From Alphaproteobacteria bacterium (lineage in GTDB: Bacteria; Pseudomonadota; Alphaproteobacteria; Sphingomonadales; Emcibacteraceae): DNA of 12,105 nucleotides. This document shows positions 6,727 through 12,105 of this stretch, one piece after another. Numbering within the stretch: the stretch's first letter is position 1; every line of letters starts with the position of its first letter. Position numbers and translations under genes: made by a program. The stretch is from contig NVTJ01000008.1 in NCBI GenBank assembly GCA_002401545.1, positions 4,835 to 16,939 of the forward strand, read 5' to 3'. A model generated the notes under the pieces. It was not told the origin of the DNA. It worked only from the letters and a program-made list of their open reading frames with translations, and ran no database searches.

Positions 6727-7284
6727 ATGTCTTTATCAAAATATACCTTAGTTGTTTTTGCTGCTGCTTGTTTAGTGTTGGGCAATGTGGGTGTTACTTT
6801 CTCTCATGAAGGGGAAGACCATAGTAAAGAGAAAATACAGCATAAACTCAGCGCACAGGGCAAACGGGTTGTAAGCCTGCTGGAAAATTATGCTATCGCT
6901 GTACAGTCCGGAAATTTATCCGAAATTGAGAAATATGTGGTGATGGGGGATGGCTTCAGCAGTCTGGAAGGGACTTTTGAAGATTTGGGATGGGACAGCT
7001 ACCGGCAACATCTGGCATCTGAATTATCCATGTTCAATGATATTACCTATGAGCTGACCAATATCCGTCCATATGTAAAAGGAAAAATGGCATACGCCAC
7101 CATGGACTATGCCATGAATGTTACCCTTAAAAGTGATAAATTTGAGGAGGGAAAACATAGGCTGGAAATGAAAGGCAAGGCGACGATTATTCTGGTACAG
7201 TCAAATAAAGAATGGAAAATCCGCCATATGCATACGGCACGTGCCAAGGCTAAAAAACCTGTATCAGAAAAGAATCCGCATTAA
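6727..7284 (+). CDS. Secreted SnoaL/NTF2-like domain protein
   Basis: A 185-aa protein with an N-terminal signal peptide (hydrophobic 6-25, probable cleavage before or near SHEGEDH) and a single NTF2-fold domain of the SnoaL/DUF4440 kind (about 45-170). The domain reads as the usual pattern: an opening helix 'LLENYAIAVQSGNLSEIEKYV', a GWDSYRQHL segment, and closing strands with ATIILVQ and EWKIRHMH. The family includes enzymes and ligand-binding proteins, so no reaction can be assigned. The exported N terminus is rich in His, Glu and Asp (SHEGEDH), and the end carries RHMH and NPH, which could bind metal. AGGAAG at 6717-6722 supports the start. It is followed after 59 bp by a cytochrome gene, with a hairpin in between, and is preceded by an ECF-type promoter element. 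Confidence 0.75.
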   Translation: MSLSKYTLVVFAAACLVLGNVGVTFSHEGEDHSKEKIQHKLSAQGKRVVSLLENYAIAVQSGNLSEIEKYVVMGDGFSSLEGTFEDLGWDSYRQHLASELSMFNDITYELTNIRPYVKGKMAYATMDYAMNVTLKSDKFEEGKHRLEMKGKATIILVQSNKEWKIRHMHTARAKAKKPVSEKNPH

Positions 7285-7293
7285 TTTTTTATA

Positions 7294-7320
7294 GGCCTGT
7301 CCGGGGGGGCAGGACAGGCC
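7294..7320 (+). other. Strong intercistronic hairpin
   Basis: GGCCTGTCC (7294-7302) and GGACAGGCC (7312-7320) form a perfect 9-bp GC-rich stem with a G-rich 9-nt loop. A T run lies before it (7285-7290), not after, and GTTTCAG follows, so it is a poor intrinsic terminator. It stands 23 nt before the cytochrome start and could protect mRNA ends, partially terminate, or modulate translation of the second gene. Confidence 0.6.
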
Positions 7321-7343
7321 GTTTCAGCATCTGTGAGACTATT

Positions 7344-7871
7344 ATGAAATTATCCAAGATCATTCTCGTGAGCATTCCTGTCCTGATTATAGCACCGCTG
7401 GCCTTTGTTTATTCTGGCATATTTAATATCGCCGCCACCGCAACTCATGACCCGGTCACAAACTGGCTTTTGACCAAGACCAGAAACCGGTCCATAGACG
7501 TGCGTTCAAAAGGCATCGAAATTCCTGACCTTGATAATGAACAGCTTCAACTGGCGGGCATAAATGATTTCAATTCCATGTGCGCCGGGTGCCATACCGC
7601 ACCGGGACGCGAACCATCGTCTTTGGCGCGTGGGCTAAACCCCCCGGCCCCTGATCTTGCAGAGAGTGTGCTTGAGGTGCCGCCGGAAAAATTATTCTGG
7701 GTTACCAGGAATGGCATTCGCATGACTGGCATGCCGGCATGGGGGGTGTCACATAGTGATGATGAAATTTGGCCTGTTATCTCCTTTTTACAGGTACTCT
7801 CCGATCTTGATGGAGAGGATTATCAGGAAATGTTAAAAAATGCCGAAGGCAAGGGACATCATGCTCATTGA
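7344..7871 (+). CDS. Membrane-anchored monohaem c-type cytochrome with His-rich tail
   Basis: A 175-aa cytochrome with one N-terminal transmembrane segment (about 6-24) followed by a periplasmic domain. The haem motif is CAGCH (80-84) and the distal ligand is probably Met130 in the strongly conserved GMPAWG loop. The sequence between the anchor and the haem (SGIFNIAATATHDPVTNWLL) resembles a recognisable family of anchored cytochromes of unknown partner. The last residues, GKGHHAH, add a possible metal site. The ribosome site is weak (GAG 7 nt upstream), and the start lies 23 nt after a strong hairpin, so expression may depend on the preceding SnoaL-like gene. An electron-transfer role in the periplasm is known for the family; its donor and acceptor are unknown. 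Confidence 0.88.
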   Translation: MKLSKIILVSIPVLIIAPLAFVYSGIFNIAATATHDPVTNWLLTKTRNRSIDVRSKGIEIPDLDNEQLQLAGINDFNSMCAGCHTAPGREPSSLARGLNPPAPDLAESVLEVPPEKLFWVTRNGIRMTGMPAWGVSHSDDEIWPVISFLQVLSDLDGEDYQEMLKNAEGKGHHAH

Positions 7872-7961
7872 CCAAAAGGTCGCGATAGCTATGAGTTGTA
7901 CTTCTCTTTCTTAAAATAAATCAGCTTTTAAATACCCCTTTGCGAGAATTTTATATTTTTG

Positions 7962-7987
7962 TGAGGGGTAAGGCATTTCCGTGCGTA
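7962..7987 (+). promoter_or_regulatory. Orphan ECF-type promoter element
   Basis: TGAGGG (7962-7967), a 16-bp spacer and CGTA (7984-7987), followed by ATAGGG. The eight bases TGAGGGGT and the seven bases GTGCGTA match the sigma-operon copy at 3651 exactly, with the same separation. The nearest downstream gene starts 361 bp away (8349), so its product may be an RNA or a very long leader. Confidence 0.6.
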
Positions 7988-8000
7988 ATAGGGTTGAAAG

Positions 8001-8019
8001 AGACGTCACGGTGATGTCT
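8001..8019 (+). ncRNA. Possible 5' hairpin of an untranslated RNA
   Basis: AGACGTCA (8001-8008) pairs with TGATGTCT (8012-8019) through 8 bp including one G-U, with a CGG loop. It begins about 14 bp after the second box of the orphan promoter element, close to the expected RNA 5' end. No rho-independent end was found nearby, so the RNA gene is speculative. Confidence 0.25.
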
Positions 8020-8236
8020 TGGACTTGTCCGTTAATATTGGGAGCTTAAGTAAAATCAGAAGTAAAAAACAGCTGGTAACGACAATATTTAAAAATAAGG
8101 ATGATGGCTGATTAAAACGTCATTTCCTTGGAAATTATTTCTTTAAACTGCACCTGAATTTAAGTGGCAGTTCCATTCTTGTATTCTAAATTTCATATAT
8201 GTATCAAATAGTTAGCTTTAATTTTGTTGTAAAAAA

Positions 8237-8250
8237 TTGACTTATGTCAT
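8237..8250 (+). promoter_or_regulatory. FNR/FixK-like box upstream of the porin-cytochrome operon
   Basis: TTGAC-TTAT-GTCAT has the geometry of the FNR/FixK/DNR family site (TTGAY-N4-RTCAA), with one half-site base differing from perfect symmetry. It lies about 100 bp before the porin start. Such sites commonly control respiratory genes under low oxygen, which suits the cytochromes downstream. The match is seen; regulation is inferred. Confidence 0.4.
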
Positions 8251-8348
8251 GTTCATTTTCCCGCTCTAAAGTATATCTACCAGTAGAGACGGTTTAAAAG
8301 TCAAAGCAGATTTTATACCGGTTTTTCGACATAGATTAGGAAAAGAAA

Positions 8349-9680
8349 ATGTATAGACAATTGAAGAAAAAAATTCTTTATGCACCATTGTTCACAAGTA
8401 TGTTGTTGATGAGCGGAGGTGTGGCACAATCGCAAGAGACAGCGGTTGATTTCAAGAATAAAATCATTGAGCTTGAGCAGAGAATTTCAGGGCTGGAGCT
8501 TTTGAAACAGGAACTTCAGGATTTAAAGACAAGTCTGGAGGAAAAAGATCAGATCATGACTGTTAAAGAAGAAAGGCTTGATACAGAAATCAAGTCCATA
8601 AAATCTCTTCGTAAAACATTATCTGTCCGAGAAGCCCGACCAGCCGCCAAGTGGCATTTGGCAGGTTATGCTGATGTGGGTTTTGAGGCGGTTTCAGGTG
8701 ATGCAAAAGACACATTCGTCGCCGGAAAATTCAACCCCTCCTTCCATTTTCAATTTAAAGACTGGATTATGTTTGAATCTGAACTGGAGATTGAAACTTC
8801 AGAAGACGGGGAAACTCAAATTGCTGTGGAATATTCCCAGCTAAACTTCTTACTTCATGACAATGCGACTTTGGTCGTCGGTAAATTTCTGAGCCCGATT
8901 GGGCAGTTTCAGGAACGCCTGCATCCGAGCTGGATCAACAGGGTGGTAAATATGCCAGCCGGTTTCGGCCATGGTGGCGTTCAGCCGACCAGTGATGTCG
9001 GTTTTATGCTACGCGGCGGGGTTGCCGCGTCCGATGATTTCACCTTTACTTATGCTCTGGCTGTCGGAAATGGTCCGCGCTTTGGGCATGATGAAGATGA
9101 GCTGGAACTAGAGGGTTTCGGCAGGGATAATGACAGCAACAAATCCCTTGGTGGTCGCTTGGCATTCGTACATAAGTCTTCTTTTGAGCTCGGATTTTCT
9201 TATCTGGATGCCGGCCTCAGCAGTGAAGGTGGCCTTCAGCCGGATGGTGATATTGAGCCCGCGAAAAGTGCTGATTATCGTCTCTGGGGTATGGATATGG
9301 CCTATTCAAAAGGACCTTGGGATATTCGGGCTGAATATCTGAATTCCAAGTCTACACCAGTAGTTGTCCTTGAAGAAGGTCACGGCGGTGCGGAACCGGT
9401 ATCCTGGGAAACATGGTATGCACAGGTTGCTTACCGTTTGTCAGGCATTTCTGATAATCCCGTAATAGGCAAAATCGAACCGGTTTTACGTTACGGCGAA
9501 TTCAAAGTAAGAGTTGAAGATGTTCTGATGGCCAGTTCTGAGAAAAGATGGAACCTGGGCGTTAATTACTGGCTTGCCCCCACTATAGTGGTTAAGGCGG
9601 GTATTGAGCGGCGTAATTTCATATTGGTCAGTCGCACTGACGAAACCCGTTATCAACTTCAAATGGCTTATGGCTTTTAA
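8349..9680 (+). CDS. Outer-membrane porin with N-terminal coiled coil
   Basis: A 443-aa outer-membrane beta-barrel protein. A signal peptide (basic 1-10, hydrophobic 11-25, cleavage near VAQSQ) is followed by a charged helical segment (about 30-90) with Leu/Ile heptads that should form a periplasmic trimeric coiled coil. A barrel of alternating strands then runs from about residue 103 (KWHLAGYADVGFE) to the end. The last residue is Phe, the usual outer-membrane assembly signal (MAYGF). The layout resembles phosphate-selective porin O/P-like proteins, but the substrate cannot be told. AGGA at 8338-8341 supports ATG 8349. It leads a run of three genes with 20-bp and 19-bp gaps, followed by two cytochromes and a terminator, so it is the first gene of an operon. 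Confidence 0.85.
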   Translation: MYRQLKKKILYAPLFTSMLLMSGGVAQSQETAVDFKNKIIELEQRISGLELLKQELQDLKTSLEEKDQIMTVKEERLDTEIKSIKSLRKTLSVREARPAAKWHLAGYADVGFEAVSGDAKDTFVAGKFNPSFHFQFKDWIMFESELEIETSEDGETQIAVEYSQLNFLLHDNATLVVGKFLSPIGQFQERLHPSWINRVVNMPAGFGHGGVQPTSDVGFMLRGGVAASDDFTFTYALAVGNGPRFGHDEDELELEGFGRDNDSNKSLGGRLAFVHKSSFELGFSYLDAGLSSEGGLQPDGDIEPAKSADYRLWGMDMAYSKGPWDIRAEYLNSKSTPVVVLEEGHGGAEPVSWETWYAQVAYRLSGISDNPVIGKIEPVLRYGEFKVRVEDVLMASSEKRWNLGVNYWLAPTIVVKAGIERRNFILVSRTDETRYQLQMAYGF

Positions 9681-9700
9681 TATCTGGAAAGGATGAAAAG

Positions 9701-9997
9701 ATGAAGATCATTAAATACATCATGGCTGCAGCCTTAATGACCACTGTTTCTGCGGGGTTGGCAGTAGAGGCGGCTGAGAAAGCCAAGAAAGACCCCATGC
9801 AGCTTGTCCGTGGGGCGAAAGCCTGGGCTCAAACCTGCAGCCGTTGCCATAATATGAGGGCACCGAAGGAGCTGACAGATGAGGAGTGGGAAGTATCTGC
9901 TACTCATATGCGGGTGCGGGCCAATCTCCCCGGCGATATGGTCAGGGATATTATTGTTTTCTTGAAAGCAAGCAATAATGAAAAAGTTAAGAAGTGA
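9701..9997 (+). CDS. Small periplasmic monohaem c-type cytochrome
   Basis: A 98-aa protein with a signal peptide (hydrophobic 7-22, likely cleavage near VEAAE) and one haem motif, CSRCH (46-50), followed by NMRAP. The C-terminal half contains a conserved-looking HMRVRANLPGD segment (69-79) and a final helix DIIVFLKASN. The usual distal Met-Pro loop is absent. Met70 or Met80 could serve as sixth ligand, or the haem could be bis-His or open, with His69 as candidate. It would act as a soluble periplasmic electron carrier or a subunit; the partner is unknown. The ribosome site GGAAAGGATG (9686-9695) is good. It is 20 bp after the porin and 19 bp before another cytochrome. Confidence 0.88.
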   Translation: MKIIKYIMAAALMTTVSAGLAVEAAEKAKKDPMQLVRGAKAWAQTCSRCHNMRAPKELTDEEWEVSATHMRVRANLPGDMVRDIIVFLKASNNEKVKK

Positions 9998-10016
9998 TAT
10001 ACATGGAGTTTTTAAT

Positions 10017-10376
10017 ATGAAAAATATTTTATCATCAATCATAAAGGTAGGCATGGCTTTAGCTATTACCTCTCTGGCAGCAGGACCGGTTAATGCTAAT
10101 GATGTGAAGCTGGGTGCCAAAGTATACGGCGGAACCTGTGTGGCTTGTCACGGCGAGAATGGCAAAGGAGAAATCCCCGGCGTACCTGACTTTACGTCAG
10201 CCAAAGGCCCTCTTGCCAAGACGGACGCCATATTGCTGGACCATATTATAAATGGCTTTGAAAGCCCGGGTTCTGATATGGCGATGCCGGAATTAGGCGG
10301 CAACGAGGATCTGACAGAGCAGGATATCAAGAATGTCATTGCCTATTTGCGGGCGACATATCAACGTAGAAAGTAA
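10017..10376 (+). CDS. Periplasmic monohaem c-type cytochrome (class I, c5-like)
   Basis: A 119-aa secreted cytochrome with signal peptide (cleavage near VNA-ND, about residue 27), haem motif CVACHG (40-45) with GENGKG following, and a Met-Pro distal loop (DMAMPELGG, about 82-90). The last helix, VIAYLRATYQ, closes the class I fold. The start at 10017 is favoured because TGGAG lies 8 nt upstream and the signal peptide begins there; an in-frame ATG at 9978 overlaps the previous gene. It is the last gene of the porin operon and is followed by a clear intrinsic terminator. It would pass electrons in the periplasm, possibly from the preceding small cytochrome. Confidence 0.9.
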   Translation: MKNILSSIIKVGMALAITSLAAGPVNANDVKLGAKVYGGTCVACHGENGKGEIPGVPDFTSAKGPLAKTDAILLDHIINGFESPGSDMAMPELGGNEDLTEQDIKNVIAYLRATYQRRK

Positions 10377-10400
10377 GCTTTTCTGGATTTGAAACTCATA

Positions 10401-10434
10401 AAAATGGCTGCAATCTTCTAGCAGCCGTTTTTTT
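10401..10434 (+). terminator. Intrinsic terminator of the porin-cytochrome operon
   Basis: GGCTGC (10406-10411) pairs with GCAGCC (10421-10426) around a 9-nt loop, the stem can extend through A-T pairs on either side, and seven T follow (10428-10434). It lies 24 bp after the last cytochrome stop. The A run upstream could make it work weakly on the opposite strand for the converging ATPase gene. Confidence 0.88.
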
Positions 10435-10619
10435 AGAGCAATGAATGTATATGTTGATTTAGGATATTCAGTAAACGGTTAATTCTTAACAAATATCAGA
10501 ACACCTGTATTATCAGGGTTTGAACTGCTGTGGCTGGGGTTTATCTGATGCAGGATATTTAAATCCACTCTTGCTCCGAAAATATCTGCCATACGGTATC
10601 TATCATTTAATATCAGCTT

Positions 10620-12105
10620 TCATATTTTAGTAATTCTCAGCCGGAGGGCATTGGTGATCACGGACAGAGATGACAGGCTCATGGCGGCTGCGGCGATAAT
10701 GGGGGATAATAGTATGCCAAAAACCGGATATAGAACGCCCGCAGCAACGGGTATGCCGAGGGTGTTATAGACAAAGGCCAGGAATAAATTCTGTTTGATG
10801 TTCCGCATGGTCGTCTCTGACAATCGTCGGGCACGGACGATACCTGTCAGGTCTCCCTTGATCAAAGTAATACTTGCACTCTCCATCGCCACGTCTGCTC
10901 CGGTTCCCATTGCAATCCCAACTTCGGCCAACGCCAAGGCCGGGGCATCATTGACGCCGTCACCAGCCATGGCAACCTTGCACCCCGTGCTTTGAAGTTC
11001 TTTAATAATTTCTGCCTTTCCTTCTGGCAGGACATCTGCTCTGACTTCGTCTATATTAAGACGAGTTGCAACCGCTCTTGCAGTTTTTTCGTTGTCTCCG
11101 GTGACCATAATTATGCGCAACCCTTCTTTATGCAGGGCATCCAGAGCTTCATTCGTTGTTTCTTTAATAGGGTCTTCTACGGCAACAAGTCCGGCTAGTT
11201 TTTGATCGATGGCAATATACATGACGGTTTTGCCCTCATATCTCATCGTATTTGCCTGATATTTGATGTCTTCAGTATTCAGGCCCAATGTGGCCATCAT
11301 GGCACTATTGCCCAGAGCCACCTGTTTGCCGTCAATGATCGCCTTCACGCCTTTGCCCGTTACGGCATCAAAGTTATCAACTGATAGAAAAGAAATATTC
11401 CTTTCTTTGGCCTTGTTGACAATTGCCGCAGCCAGTGGATGTTCGCTGCCCCTCTCTAGGCTGGCTGCAAAAGTTAAGATTTCGGGTTCAGAAAAATCAT
11501 TCAAAGAAATAATATCGGTCAGGACTGGTTTTCCAACAGTCAGGGTGCCGGTTTTATCTACAATCAATGTATCTACTTTGGCAAAAACTTCCAAGGCTTC
11601 GGCATTCTTTATCAATACCCCCATTTGCGCACCCCGGCCGGTCGCAACCATAATAGACATGGGGGTAGCCAGACCAACAGCACAAGGGCAGGCTATAATC
11701 AGAACCGAGACCGCCGCAATCATCCCATGGGAAAGAGCAGGTTCCGGCCCAATGGTGAACCAGACCGTGAACGCTGTTGCAGCTAGGAGCAGAACCACCG
11801 GCACGAACCATCCTGCGATTAAATCGGCATATTTCTGAATGGGGGCACGGCTGCGTTGTGCCTCAGCCACCATATTGACAATCTGGGACAGCATGGTTTC
11901 AGCACCAACCCTCTCGGCACGCATGATAAAACTGCCAGTGCCATTAAGCGTTGCGCCGGTGACGGGGTCTCCTGCCAGTTTTTCTACCGGAACAGGTTCG
12001 CCGGTTAACATGGACTCATCTATTGTCGAATGACCTTCAGTGACAATACCGTCAACAGGAATTTTTTCGCCAGGTCTGACACGTACTCTGTCTCCGACAA
12101 ATATT
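10620..12105 (-). CDS. copA: Cu(I)-exporting P1B-type ATPase (5' truncated at the window edge)
   Basis: The open frame enters from the right edge on the minus strand and ends at TGA 10622-10620. It lacks the N-terminal metal-binding domains and first helices. The visible order is: actuator domain end (RPGEKIPVDG and SMLTGEPVPV), TM segments, the CPC metal site (ACPCAVGLATP, CPC at about 11690-11682), the phosphorylation motif DKTGTLT (Asp at 11558-11556), the SEHPLAAA nucleotide-site motif, GDGVNDAPAL, and the last two helices with YN (VYNTLGIP) and MSLSS. CPC, YN and MxxSS together define P1B-1 Cu(I)/Ag(I) pumps, which move cytosolic copper to the periplasm using ATP. It converges on the porin operon, and its promoter is outside the window. 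ATG 12011 lies inside the TGEP region and is not the start. Confidence 0.95.
   Translation of the reverse strand, partial: IFVGDRVRVRPGEKIPVDGIVTEGHSTIDESMLTGEPVPVEKLAGDPVTGATLNGTGSFIMRAERVGAETMLSQIVNMVAEAQRSRAPIQKYADLIAGWFVPVVLLLAATAFTVWFTIGPEPALSHGMIAAVSVLIIACPCAVGLATPMSIMVATGRGAQMGVLIKNAEALEVFAKVDTLIVDKTGTLTVGKPVLTDIISLNDFSEPEILTFAASLERGSEHPLAAAIVNKAKERNISFLSVDNFDAVTGKGVKAIIDGKQVALGNSAMMATLGLNTEDIKYQANTMRYEGKTVMYIAIDQKLAGLVAVEDPIKETTNEALDALHKEGLRIIMVTGDNEKTARAVATRLNIDEVRADVLPEGKAEIIKELQSTGCKVAMAGDGVNDAPALALAEVGIAMGTGADVAMESASITLIKGDLTGIVRARRLSETTMRNIKQNLFLAFVYNTLGIPVAAGVLYPVFGILLSPIIAAAAMSLSSLSVITNALRLRITKI

Larger units (their letters stand above)
7872..8348. other. 477-bp gene-free regulatory stretch
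   Basis: No convincing coding sequence was found on either strand; the only ATG-initiated frames with any context are 4 and 10 codons long. The stretch holds an orphan copy of the ECF-type element (7962-7987), a hairpin just after its expected start point (8001-8019), short palindromes GGAC-TT-GTCC (8021-8030) and ATTTCC-TT-GGAAAT (8122-8135), and an FNR/FixK-like box (8237-8250). It could be a long leader to the porin, a small RNA gene, or both. Confidence 0.6.

Noticed and set aside
8014..8046. Ten-codon frame after the orphan ECF element as a leader peptide
   Set aside because: No ribosome site and no pattern of regulatory codons; kept only as a possibility within the RNA finding.
9734..10120. 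Minus-strand open frame across the two small cytochromes
   Set aside because: Both plus-strand genes have CxxCH motifs, signal peptides and ribosome sites; the antisense frame spans their junction without features.
8349..10376. Porin-cytochrome conduit for extracellular electron transfer
   Set aside because: Such conduits need multihaem cytochromes embedded in the barrel; only single CxxCH motifs are present here.
10435..10619. Another copy of the ECF element between the converging operons
   Set aside because: A TCAGGG occurs near 10514 but is not followed by CGTA at the 16-bp spacing.
11263..11838. Open frame of 191 codons on the plus strand opposite the ATPase
   Set aside because: It lies fully antisense to conserved P-type ATPase motifs and shows no domain or ribosome site.

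Overview
The window is a chromosomal or island segment from a Gram-negative bacterium. It encodes outer-membrane factors, a Tat-type signal peptide, lipoboxes, a porin ending in Phe and several periplasmic c-type cytochromes. The style of the genes suggests a proteobacterium, perhaps a marine alphaproteobacterium of moderate GC, but that is an impression and not a placement. The theme is metal (especially copper) handling combined with c-type cytochrome electron transfer. No mobile element, tRNA, rRNA or CRISPR array was seen.

Left part (1-2984, + strand): a tightly packed copper-type operon. It holds the end of a small His/Met-rich lipoprotein, an overlapping TolC-family outer-membrane lipoprotein, and a Tat-exported two-domain multicopper oxidase. 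The operon begins upstream of the window. Right edge (10620-12105, - strand): a 5'-truncated Cu(I) P1B-type ATPase. The window is therefore flanked by copper genes.

Middle (3052-7987): a regulatory module with the gene order and features of cnrYXH. It consists of a one-TM anti-sigma-like protein, a periplasmic metal sensor and an ECF sigma factor. The sensor keeps all five CnrX metal ligands at identical spacing. The usual HME-RND efflux genes are not next to it. Around it lie a divergent membrane-anchored monohaem cytochrome c, an APC-family permease, a secreted SnoaL/NTF2-like protein and a second anchored cytochrome c.

The main discovery candidate is a repeated promoter-like element, TNAGGG-N16-CGTA (best form TGAGGG-N16-CGTATAAAG). 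It occurs upstream of the sigma operon (3651), the divergent cytochrome (3577, - strand), the permease (5177, with a weaker overlapping copy at 5203), the SnoaL-like gene (6659), and at an orphan site (7962) in a 477-bp gene-free stretch. Every copy has exactly 16 bp between the boxes. The simplest reading is an autoregulated metal-responsive ECF regulon whose outputs are cytochromes c, a permease and a secreted NTF2-fold protein.

Right-centre (8349-10376, + strand): an operon of a coiled-coil porin and two small periplasmic monohaem cytochromes. It is preceded by an FNR/FixK-like box and closed by a clear intrinsic terminator at 10401-10434. It may be a separate redox-controlled unit, or it may be reached by read-through from the orphan ECF site.
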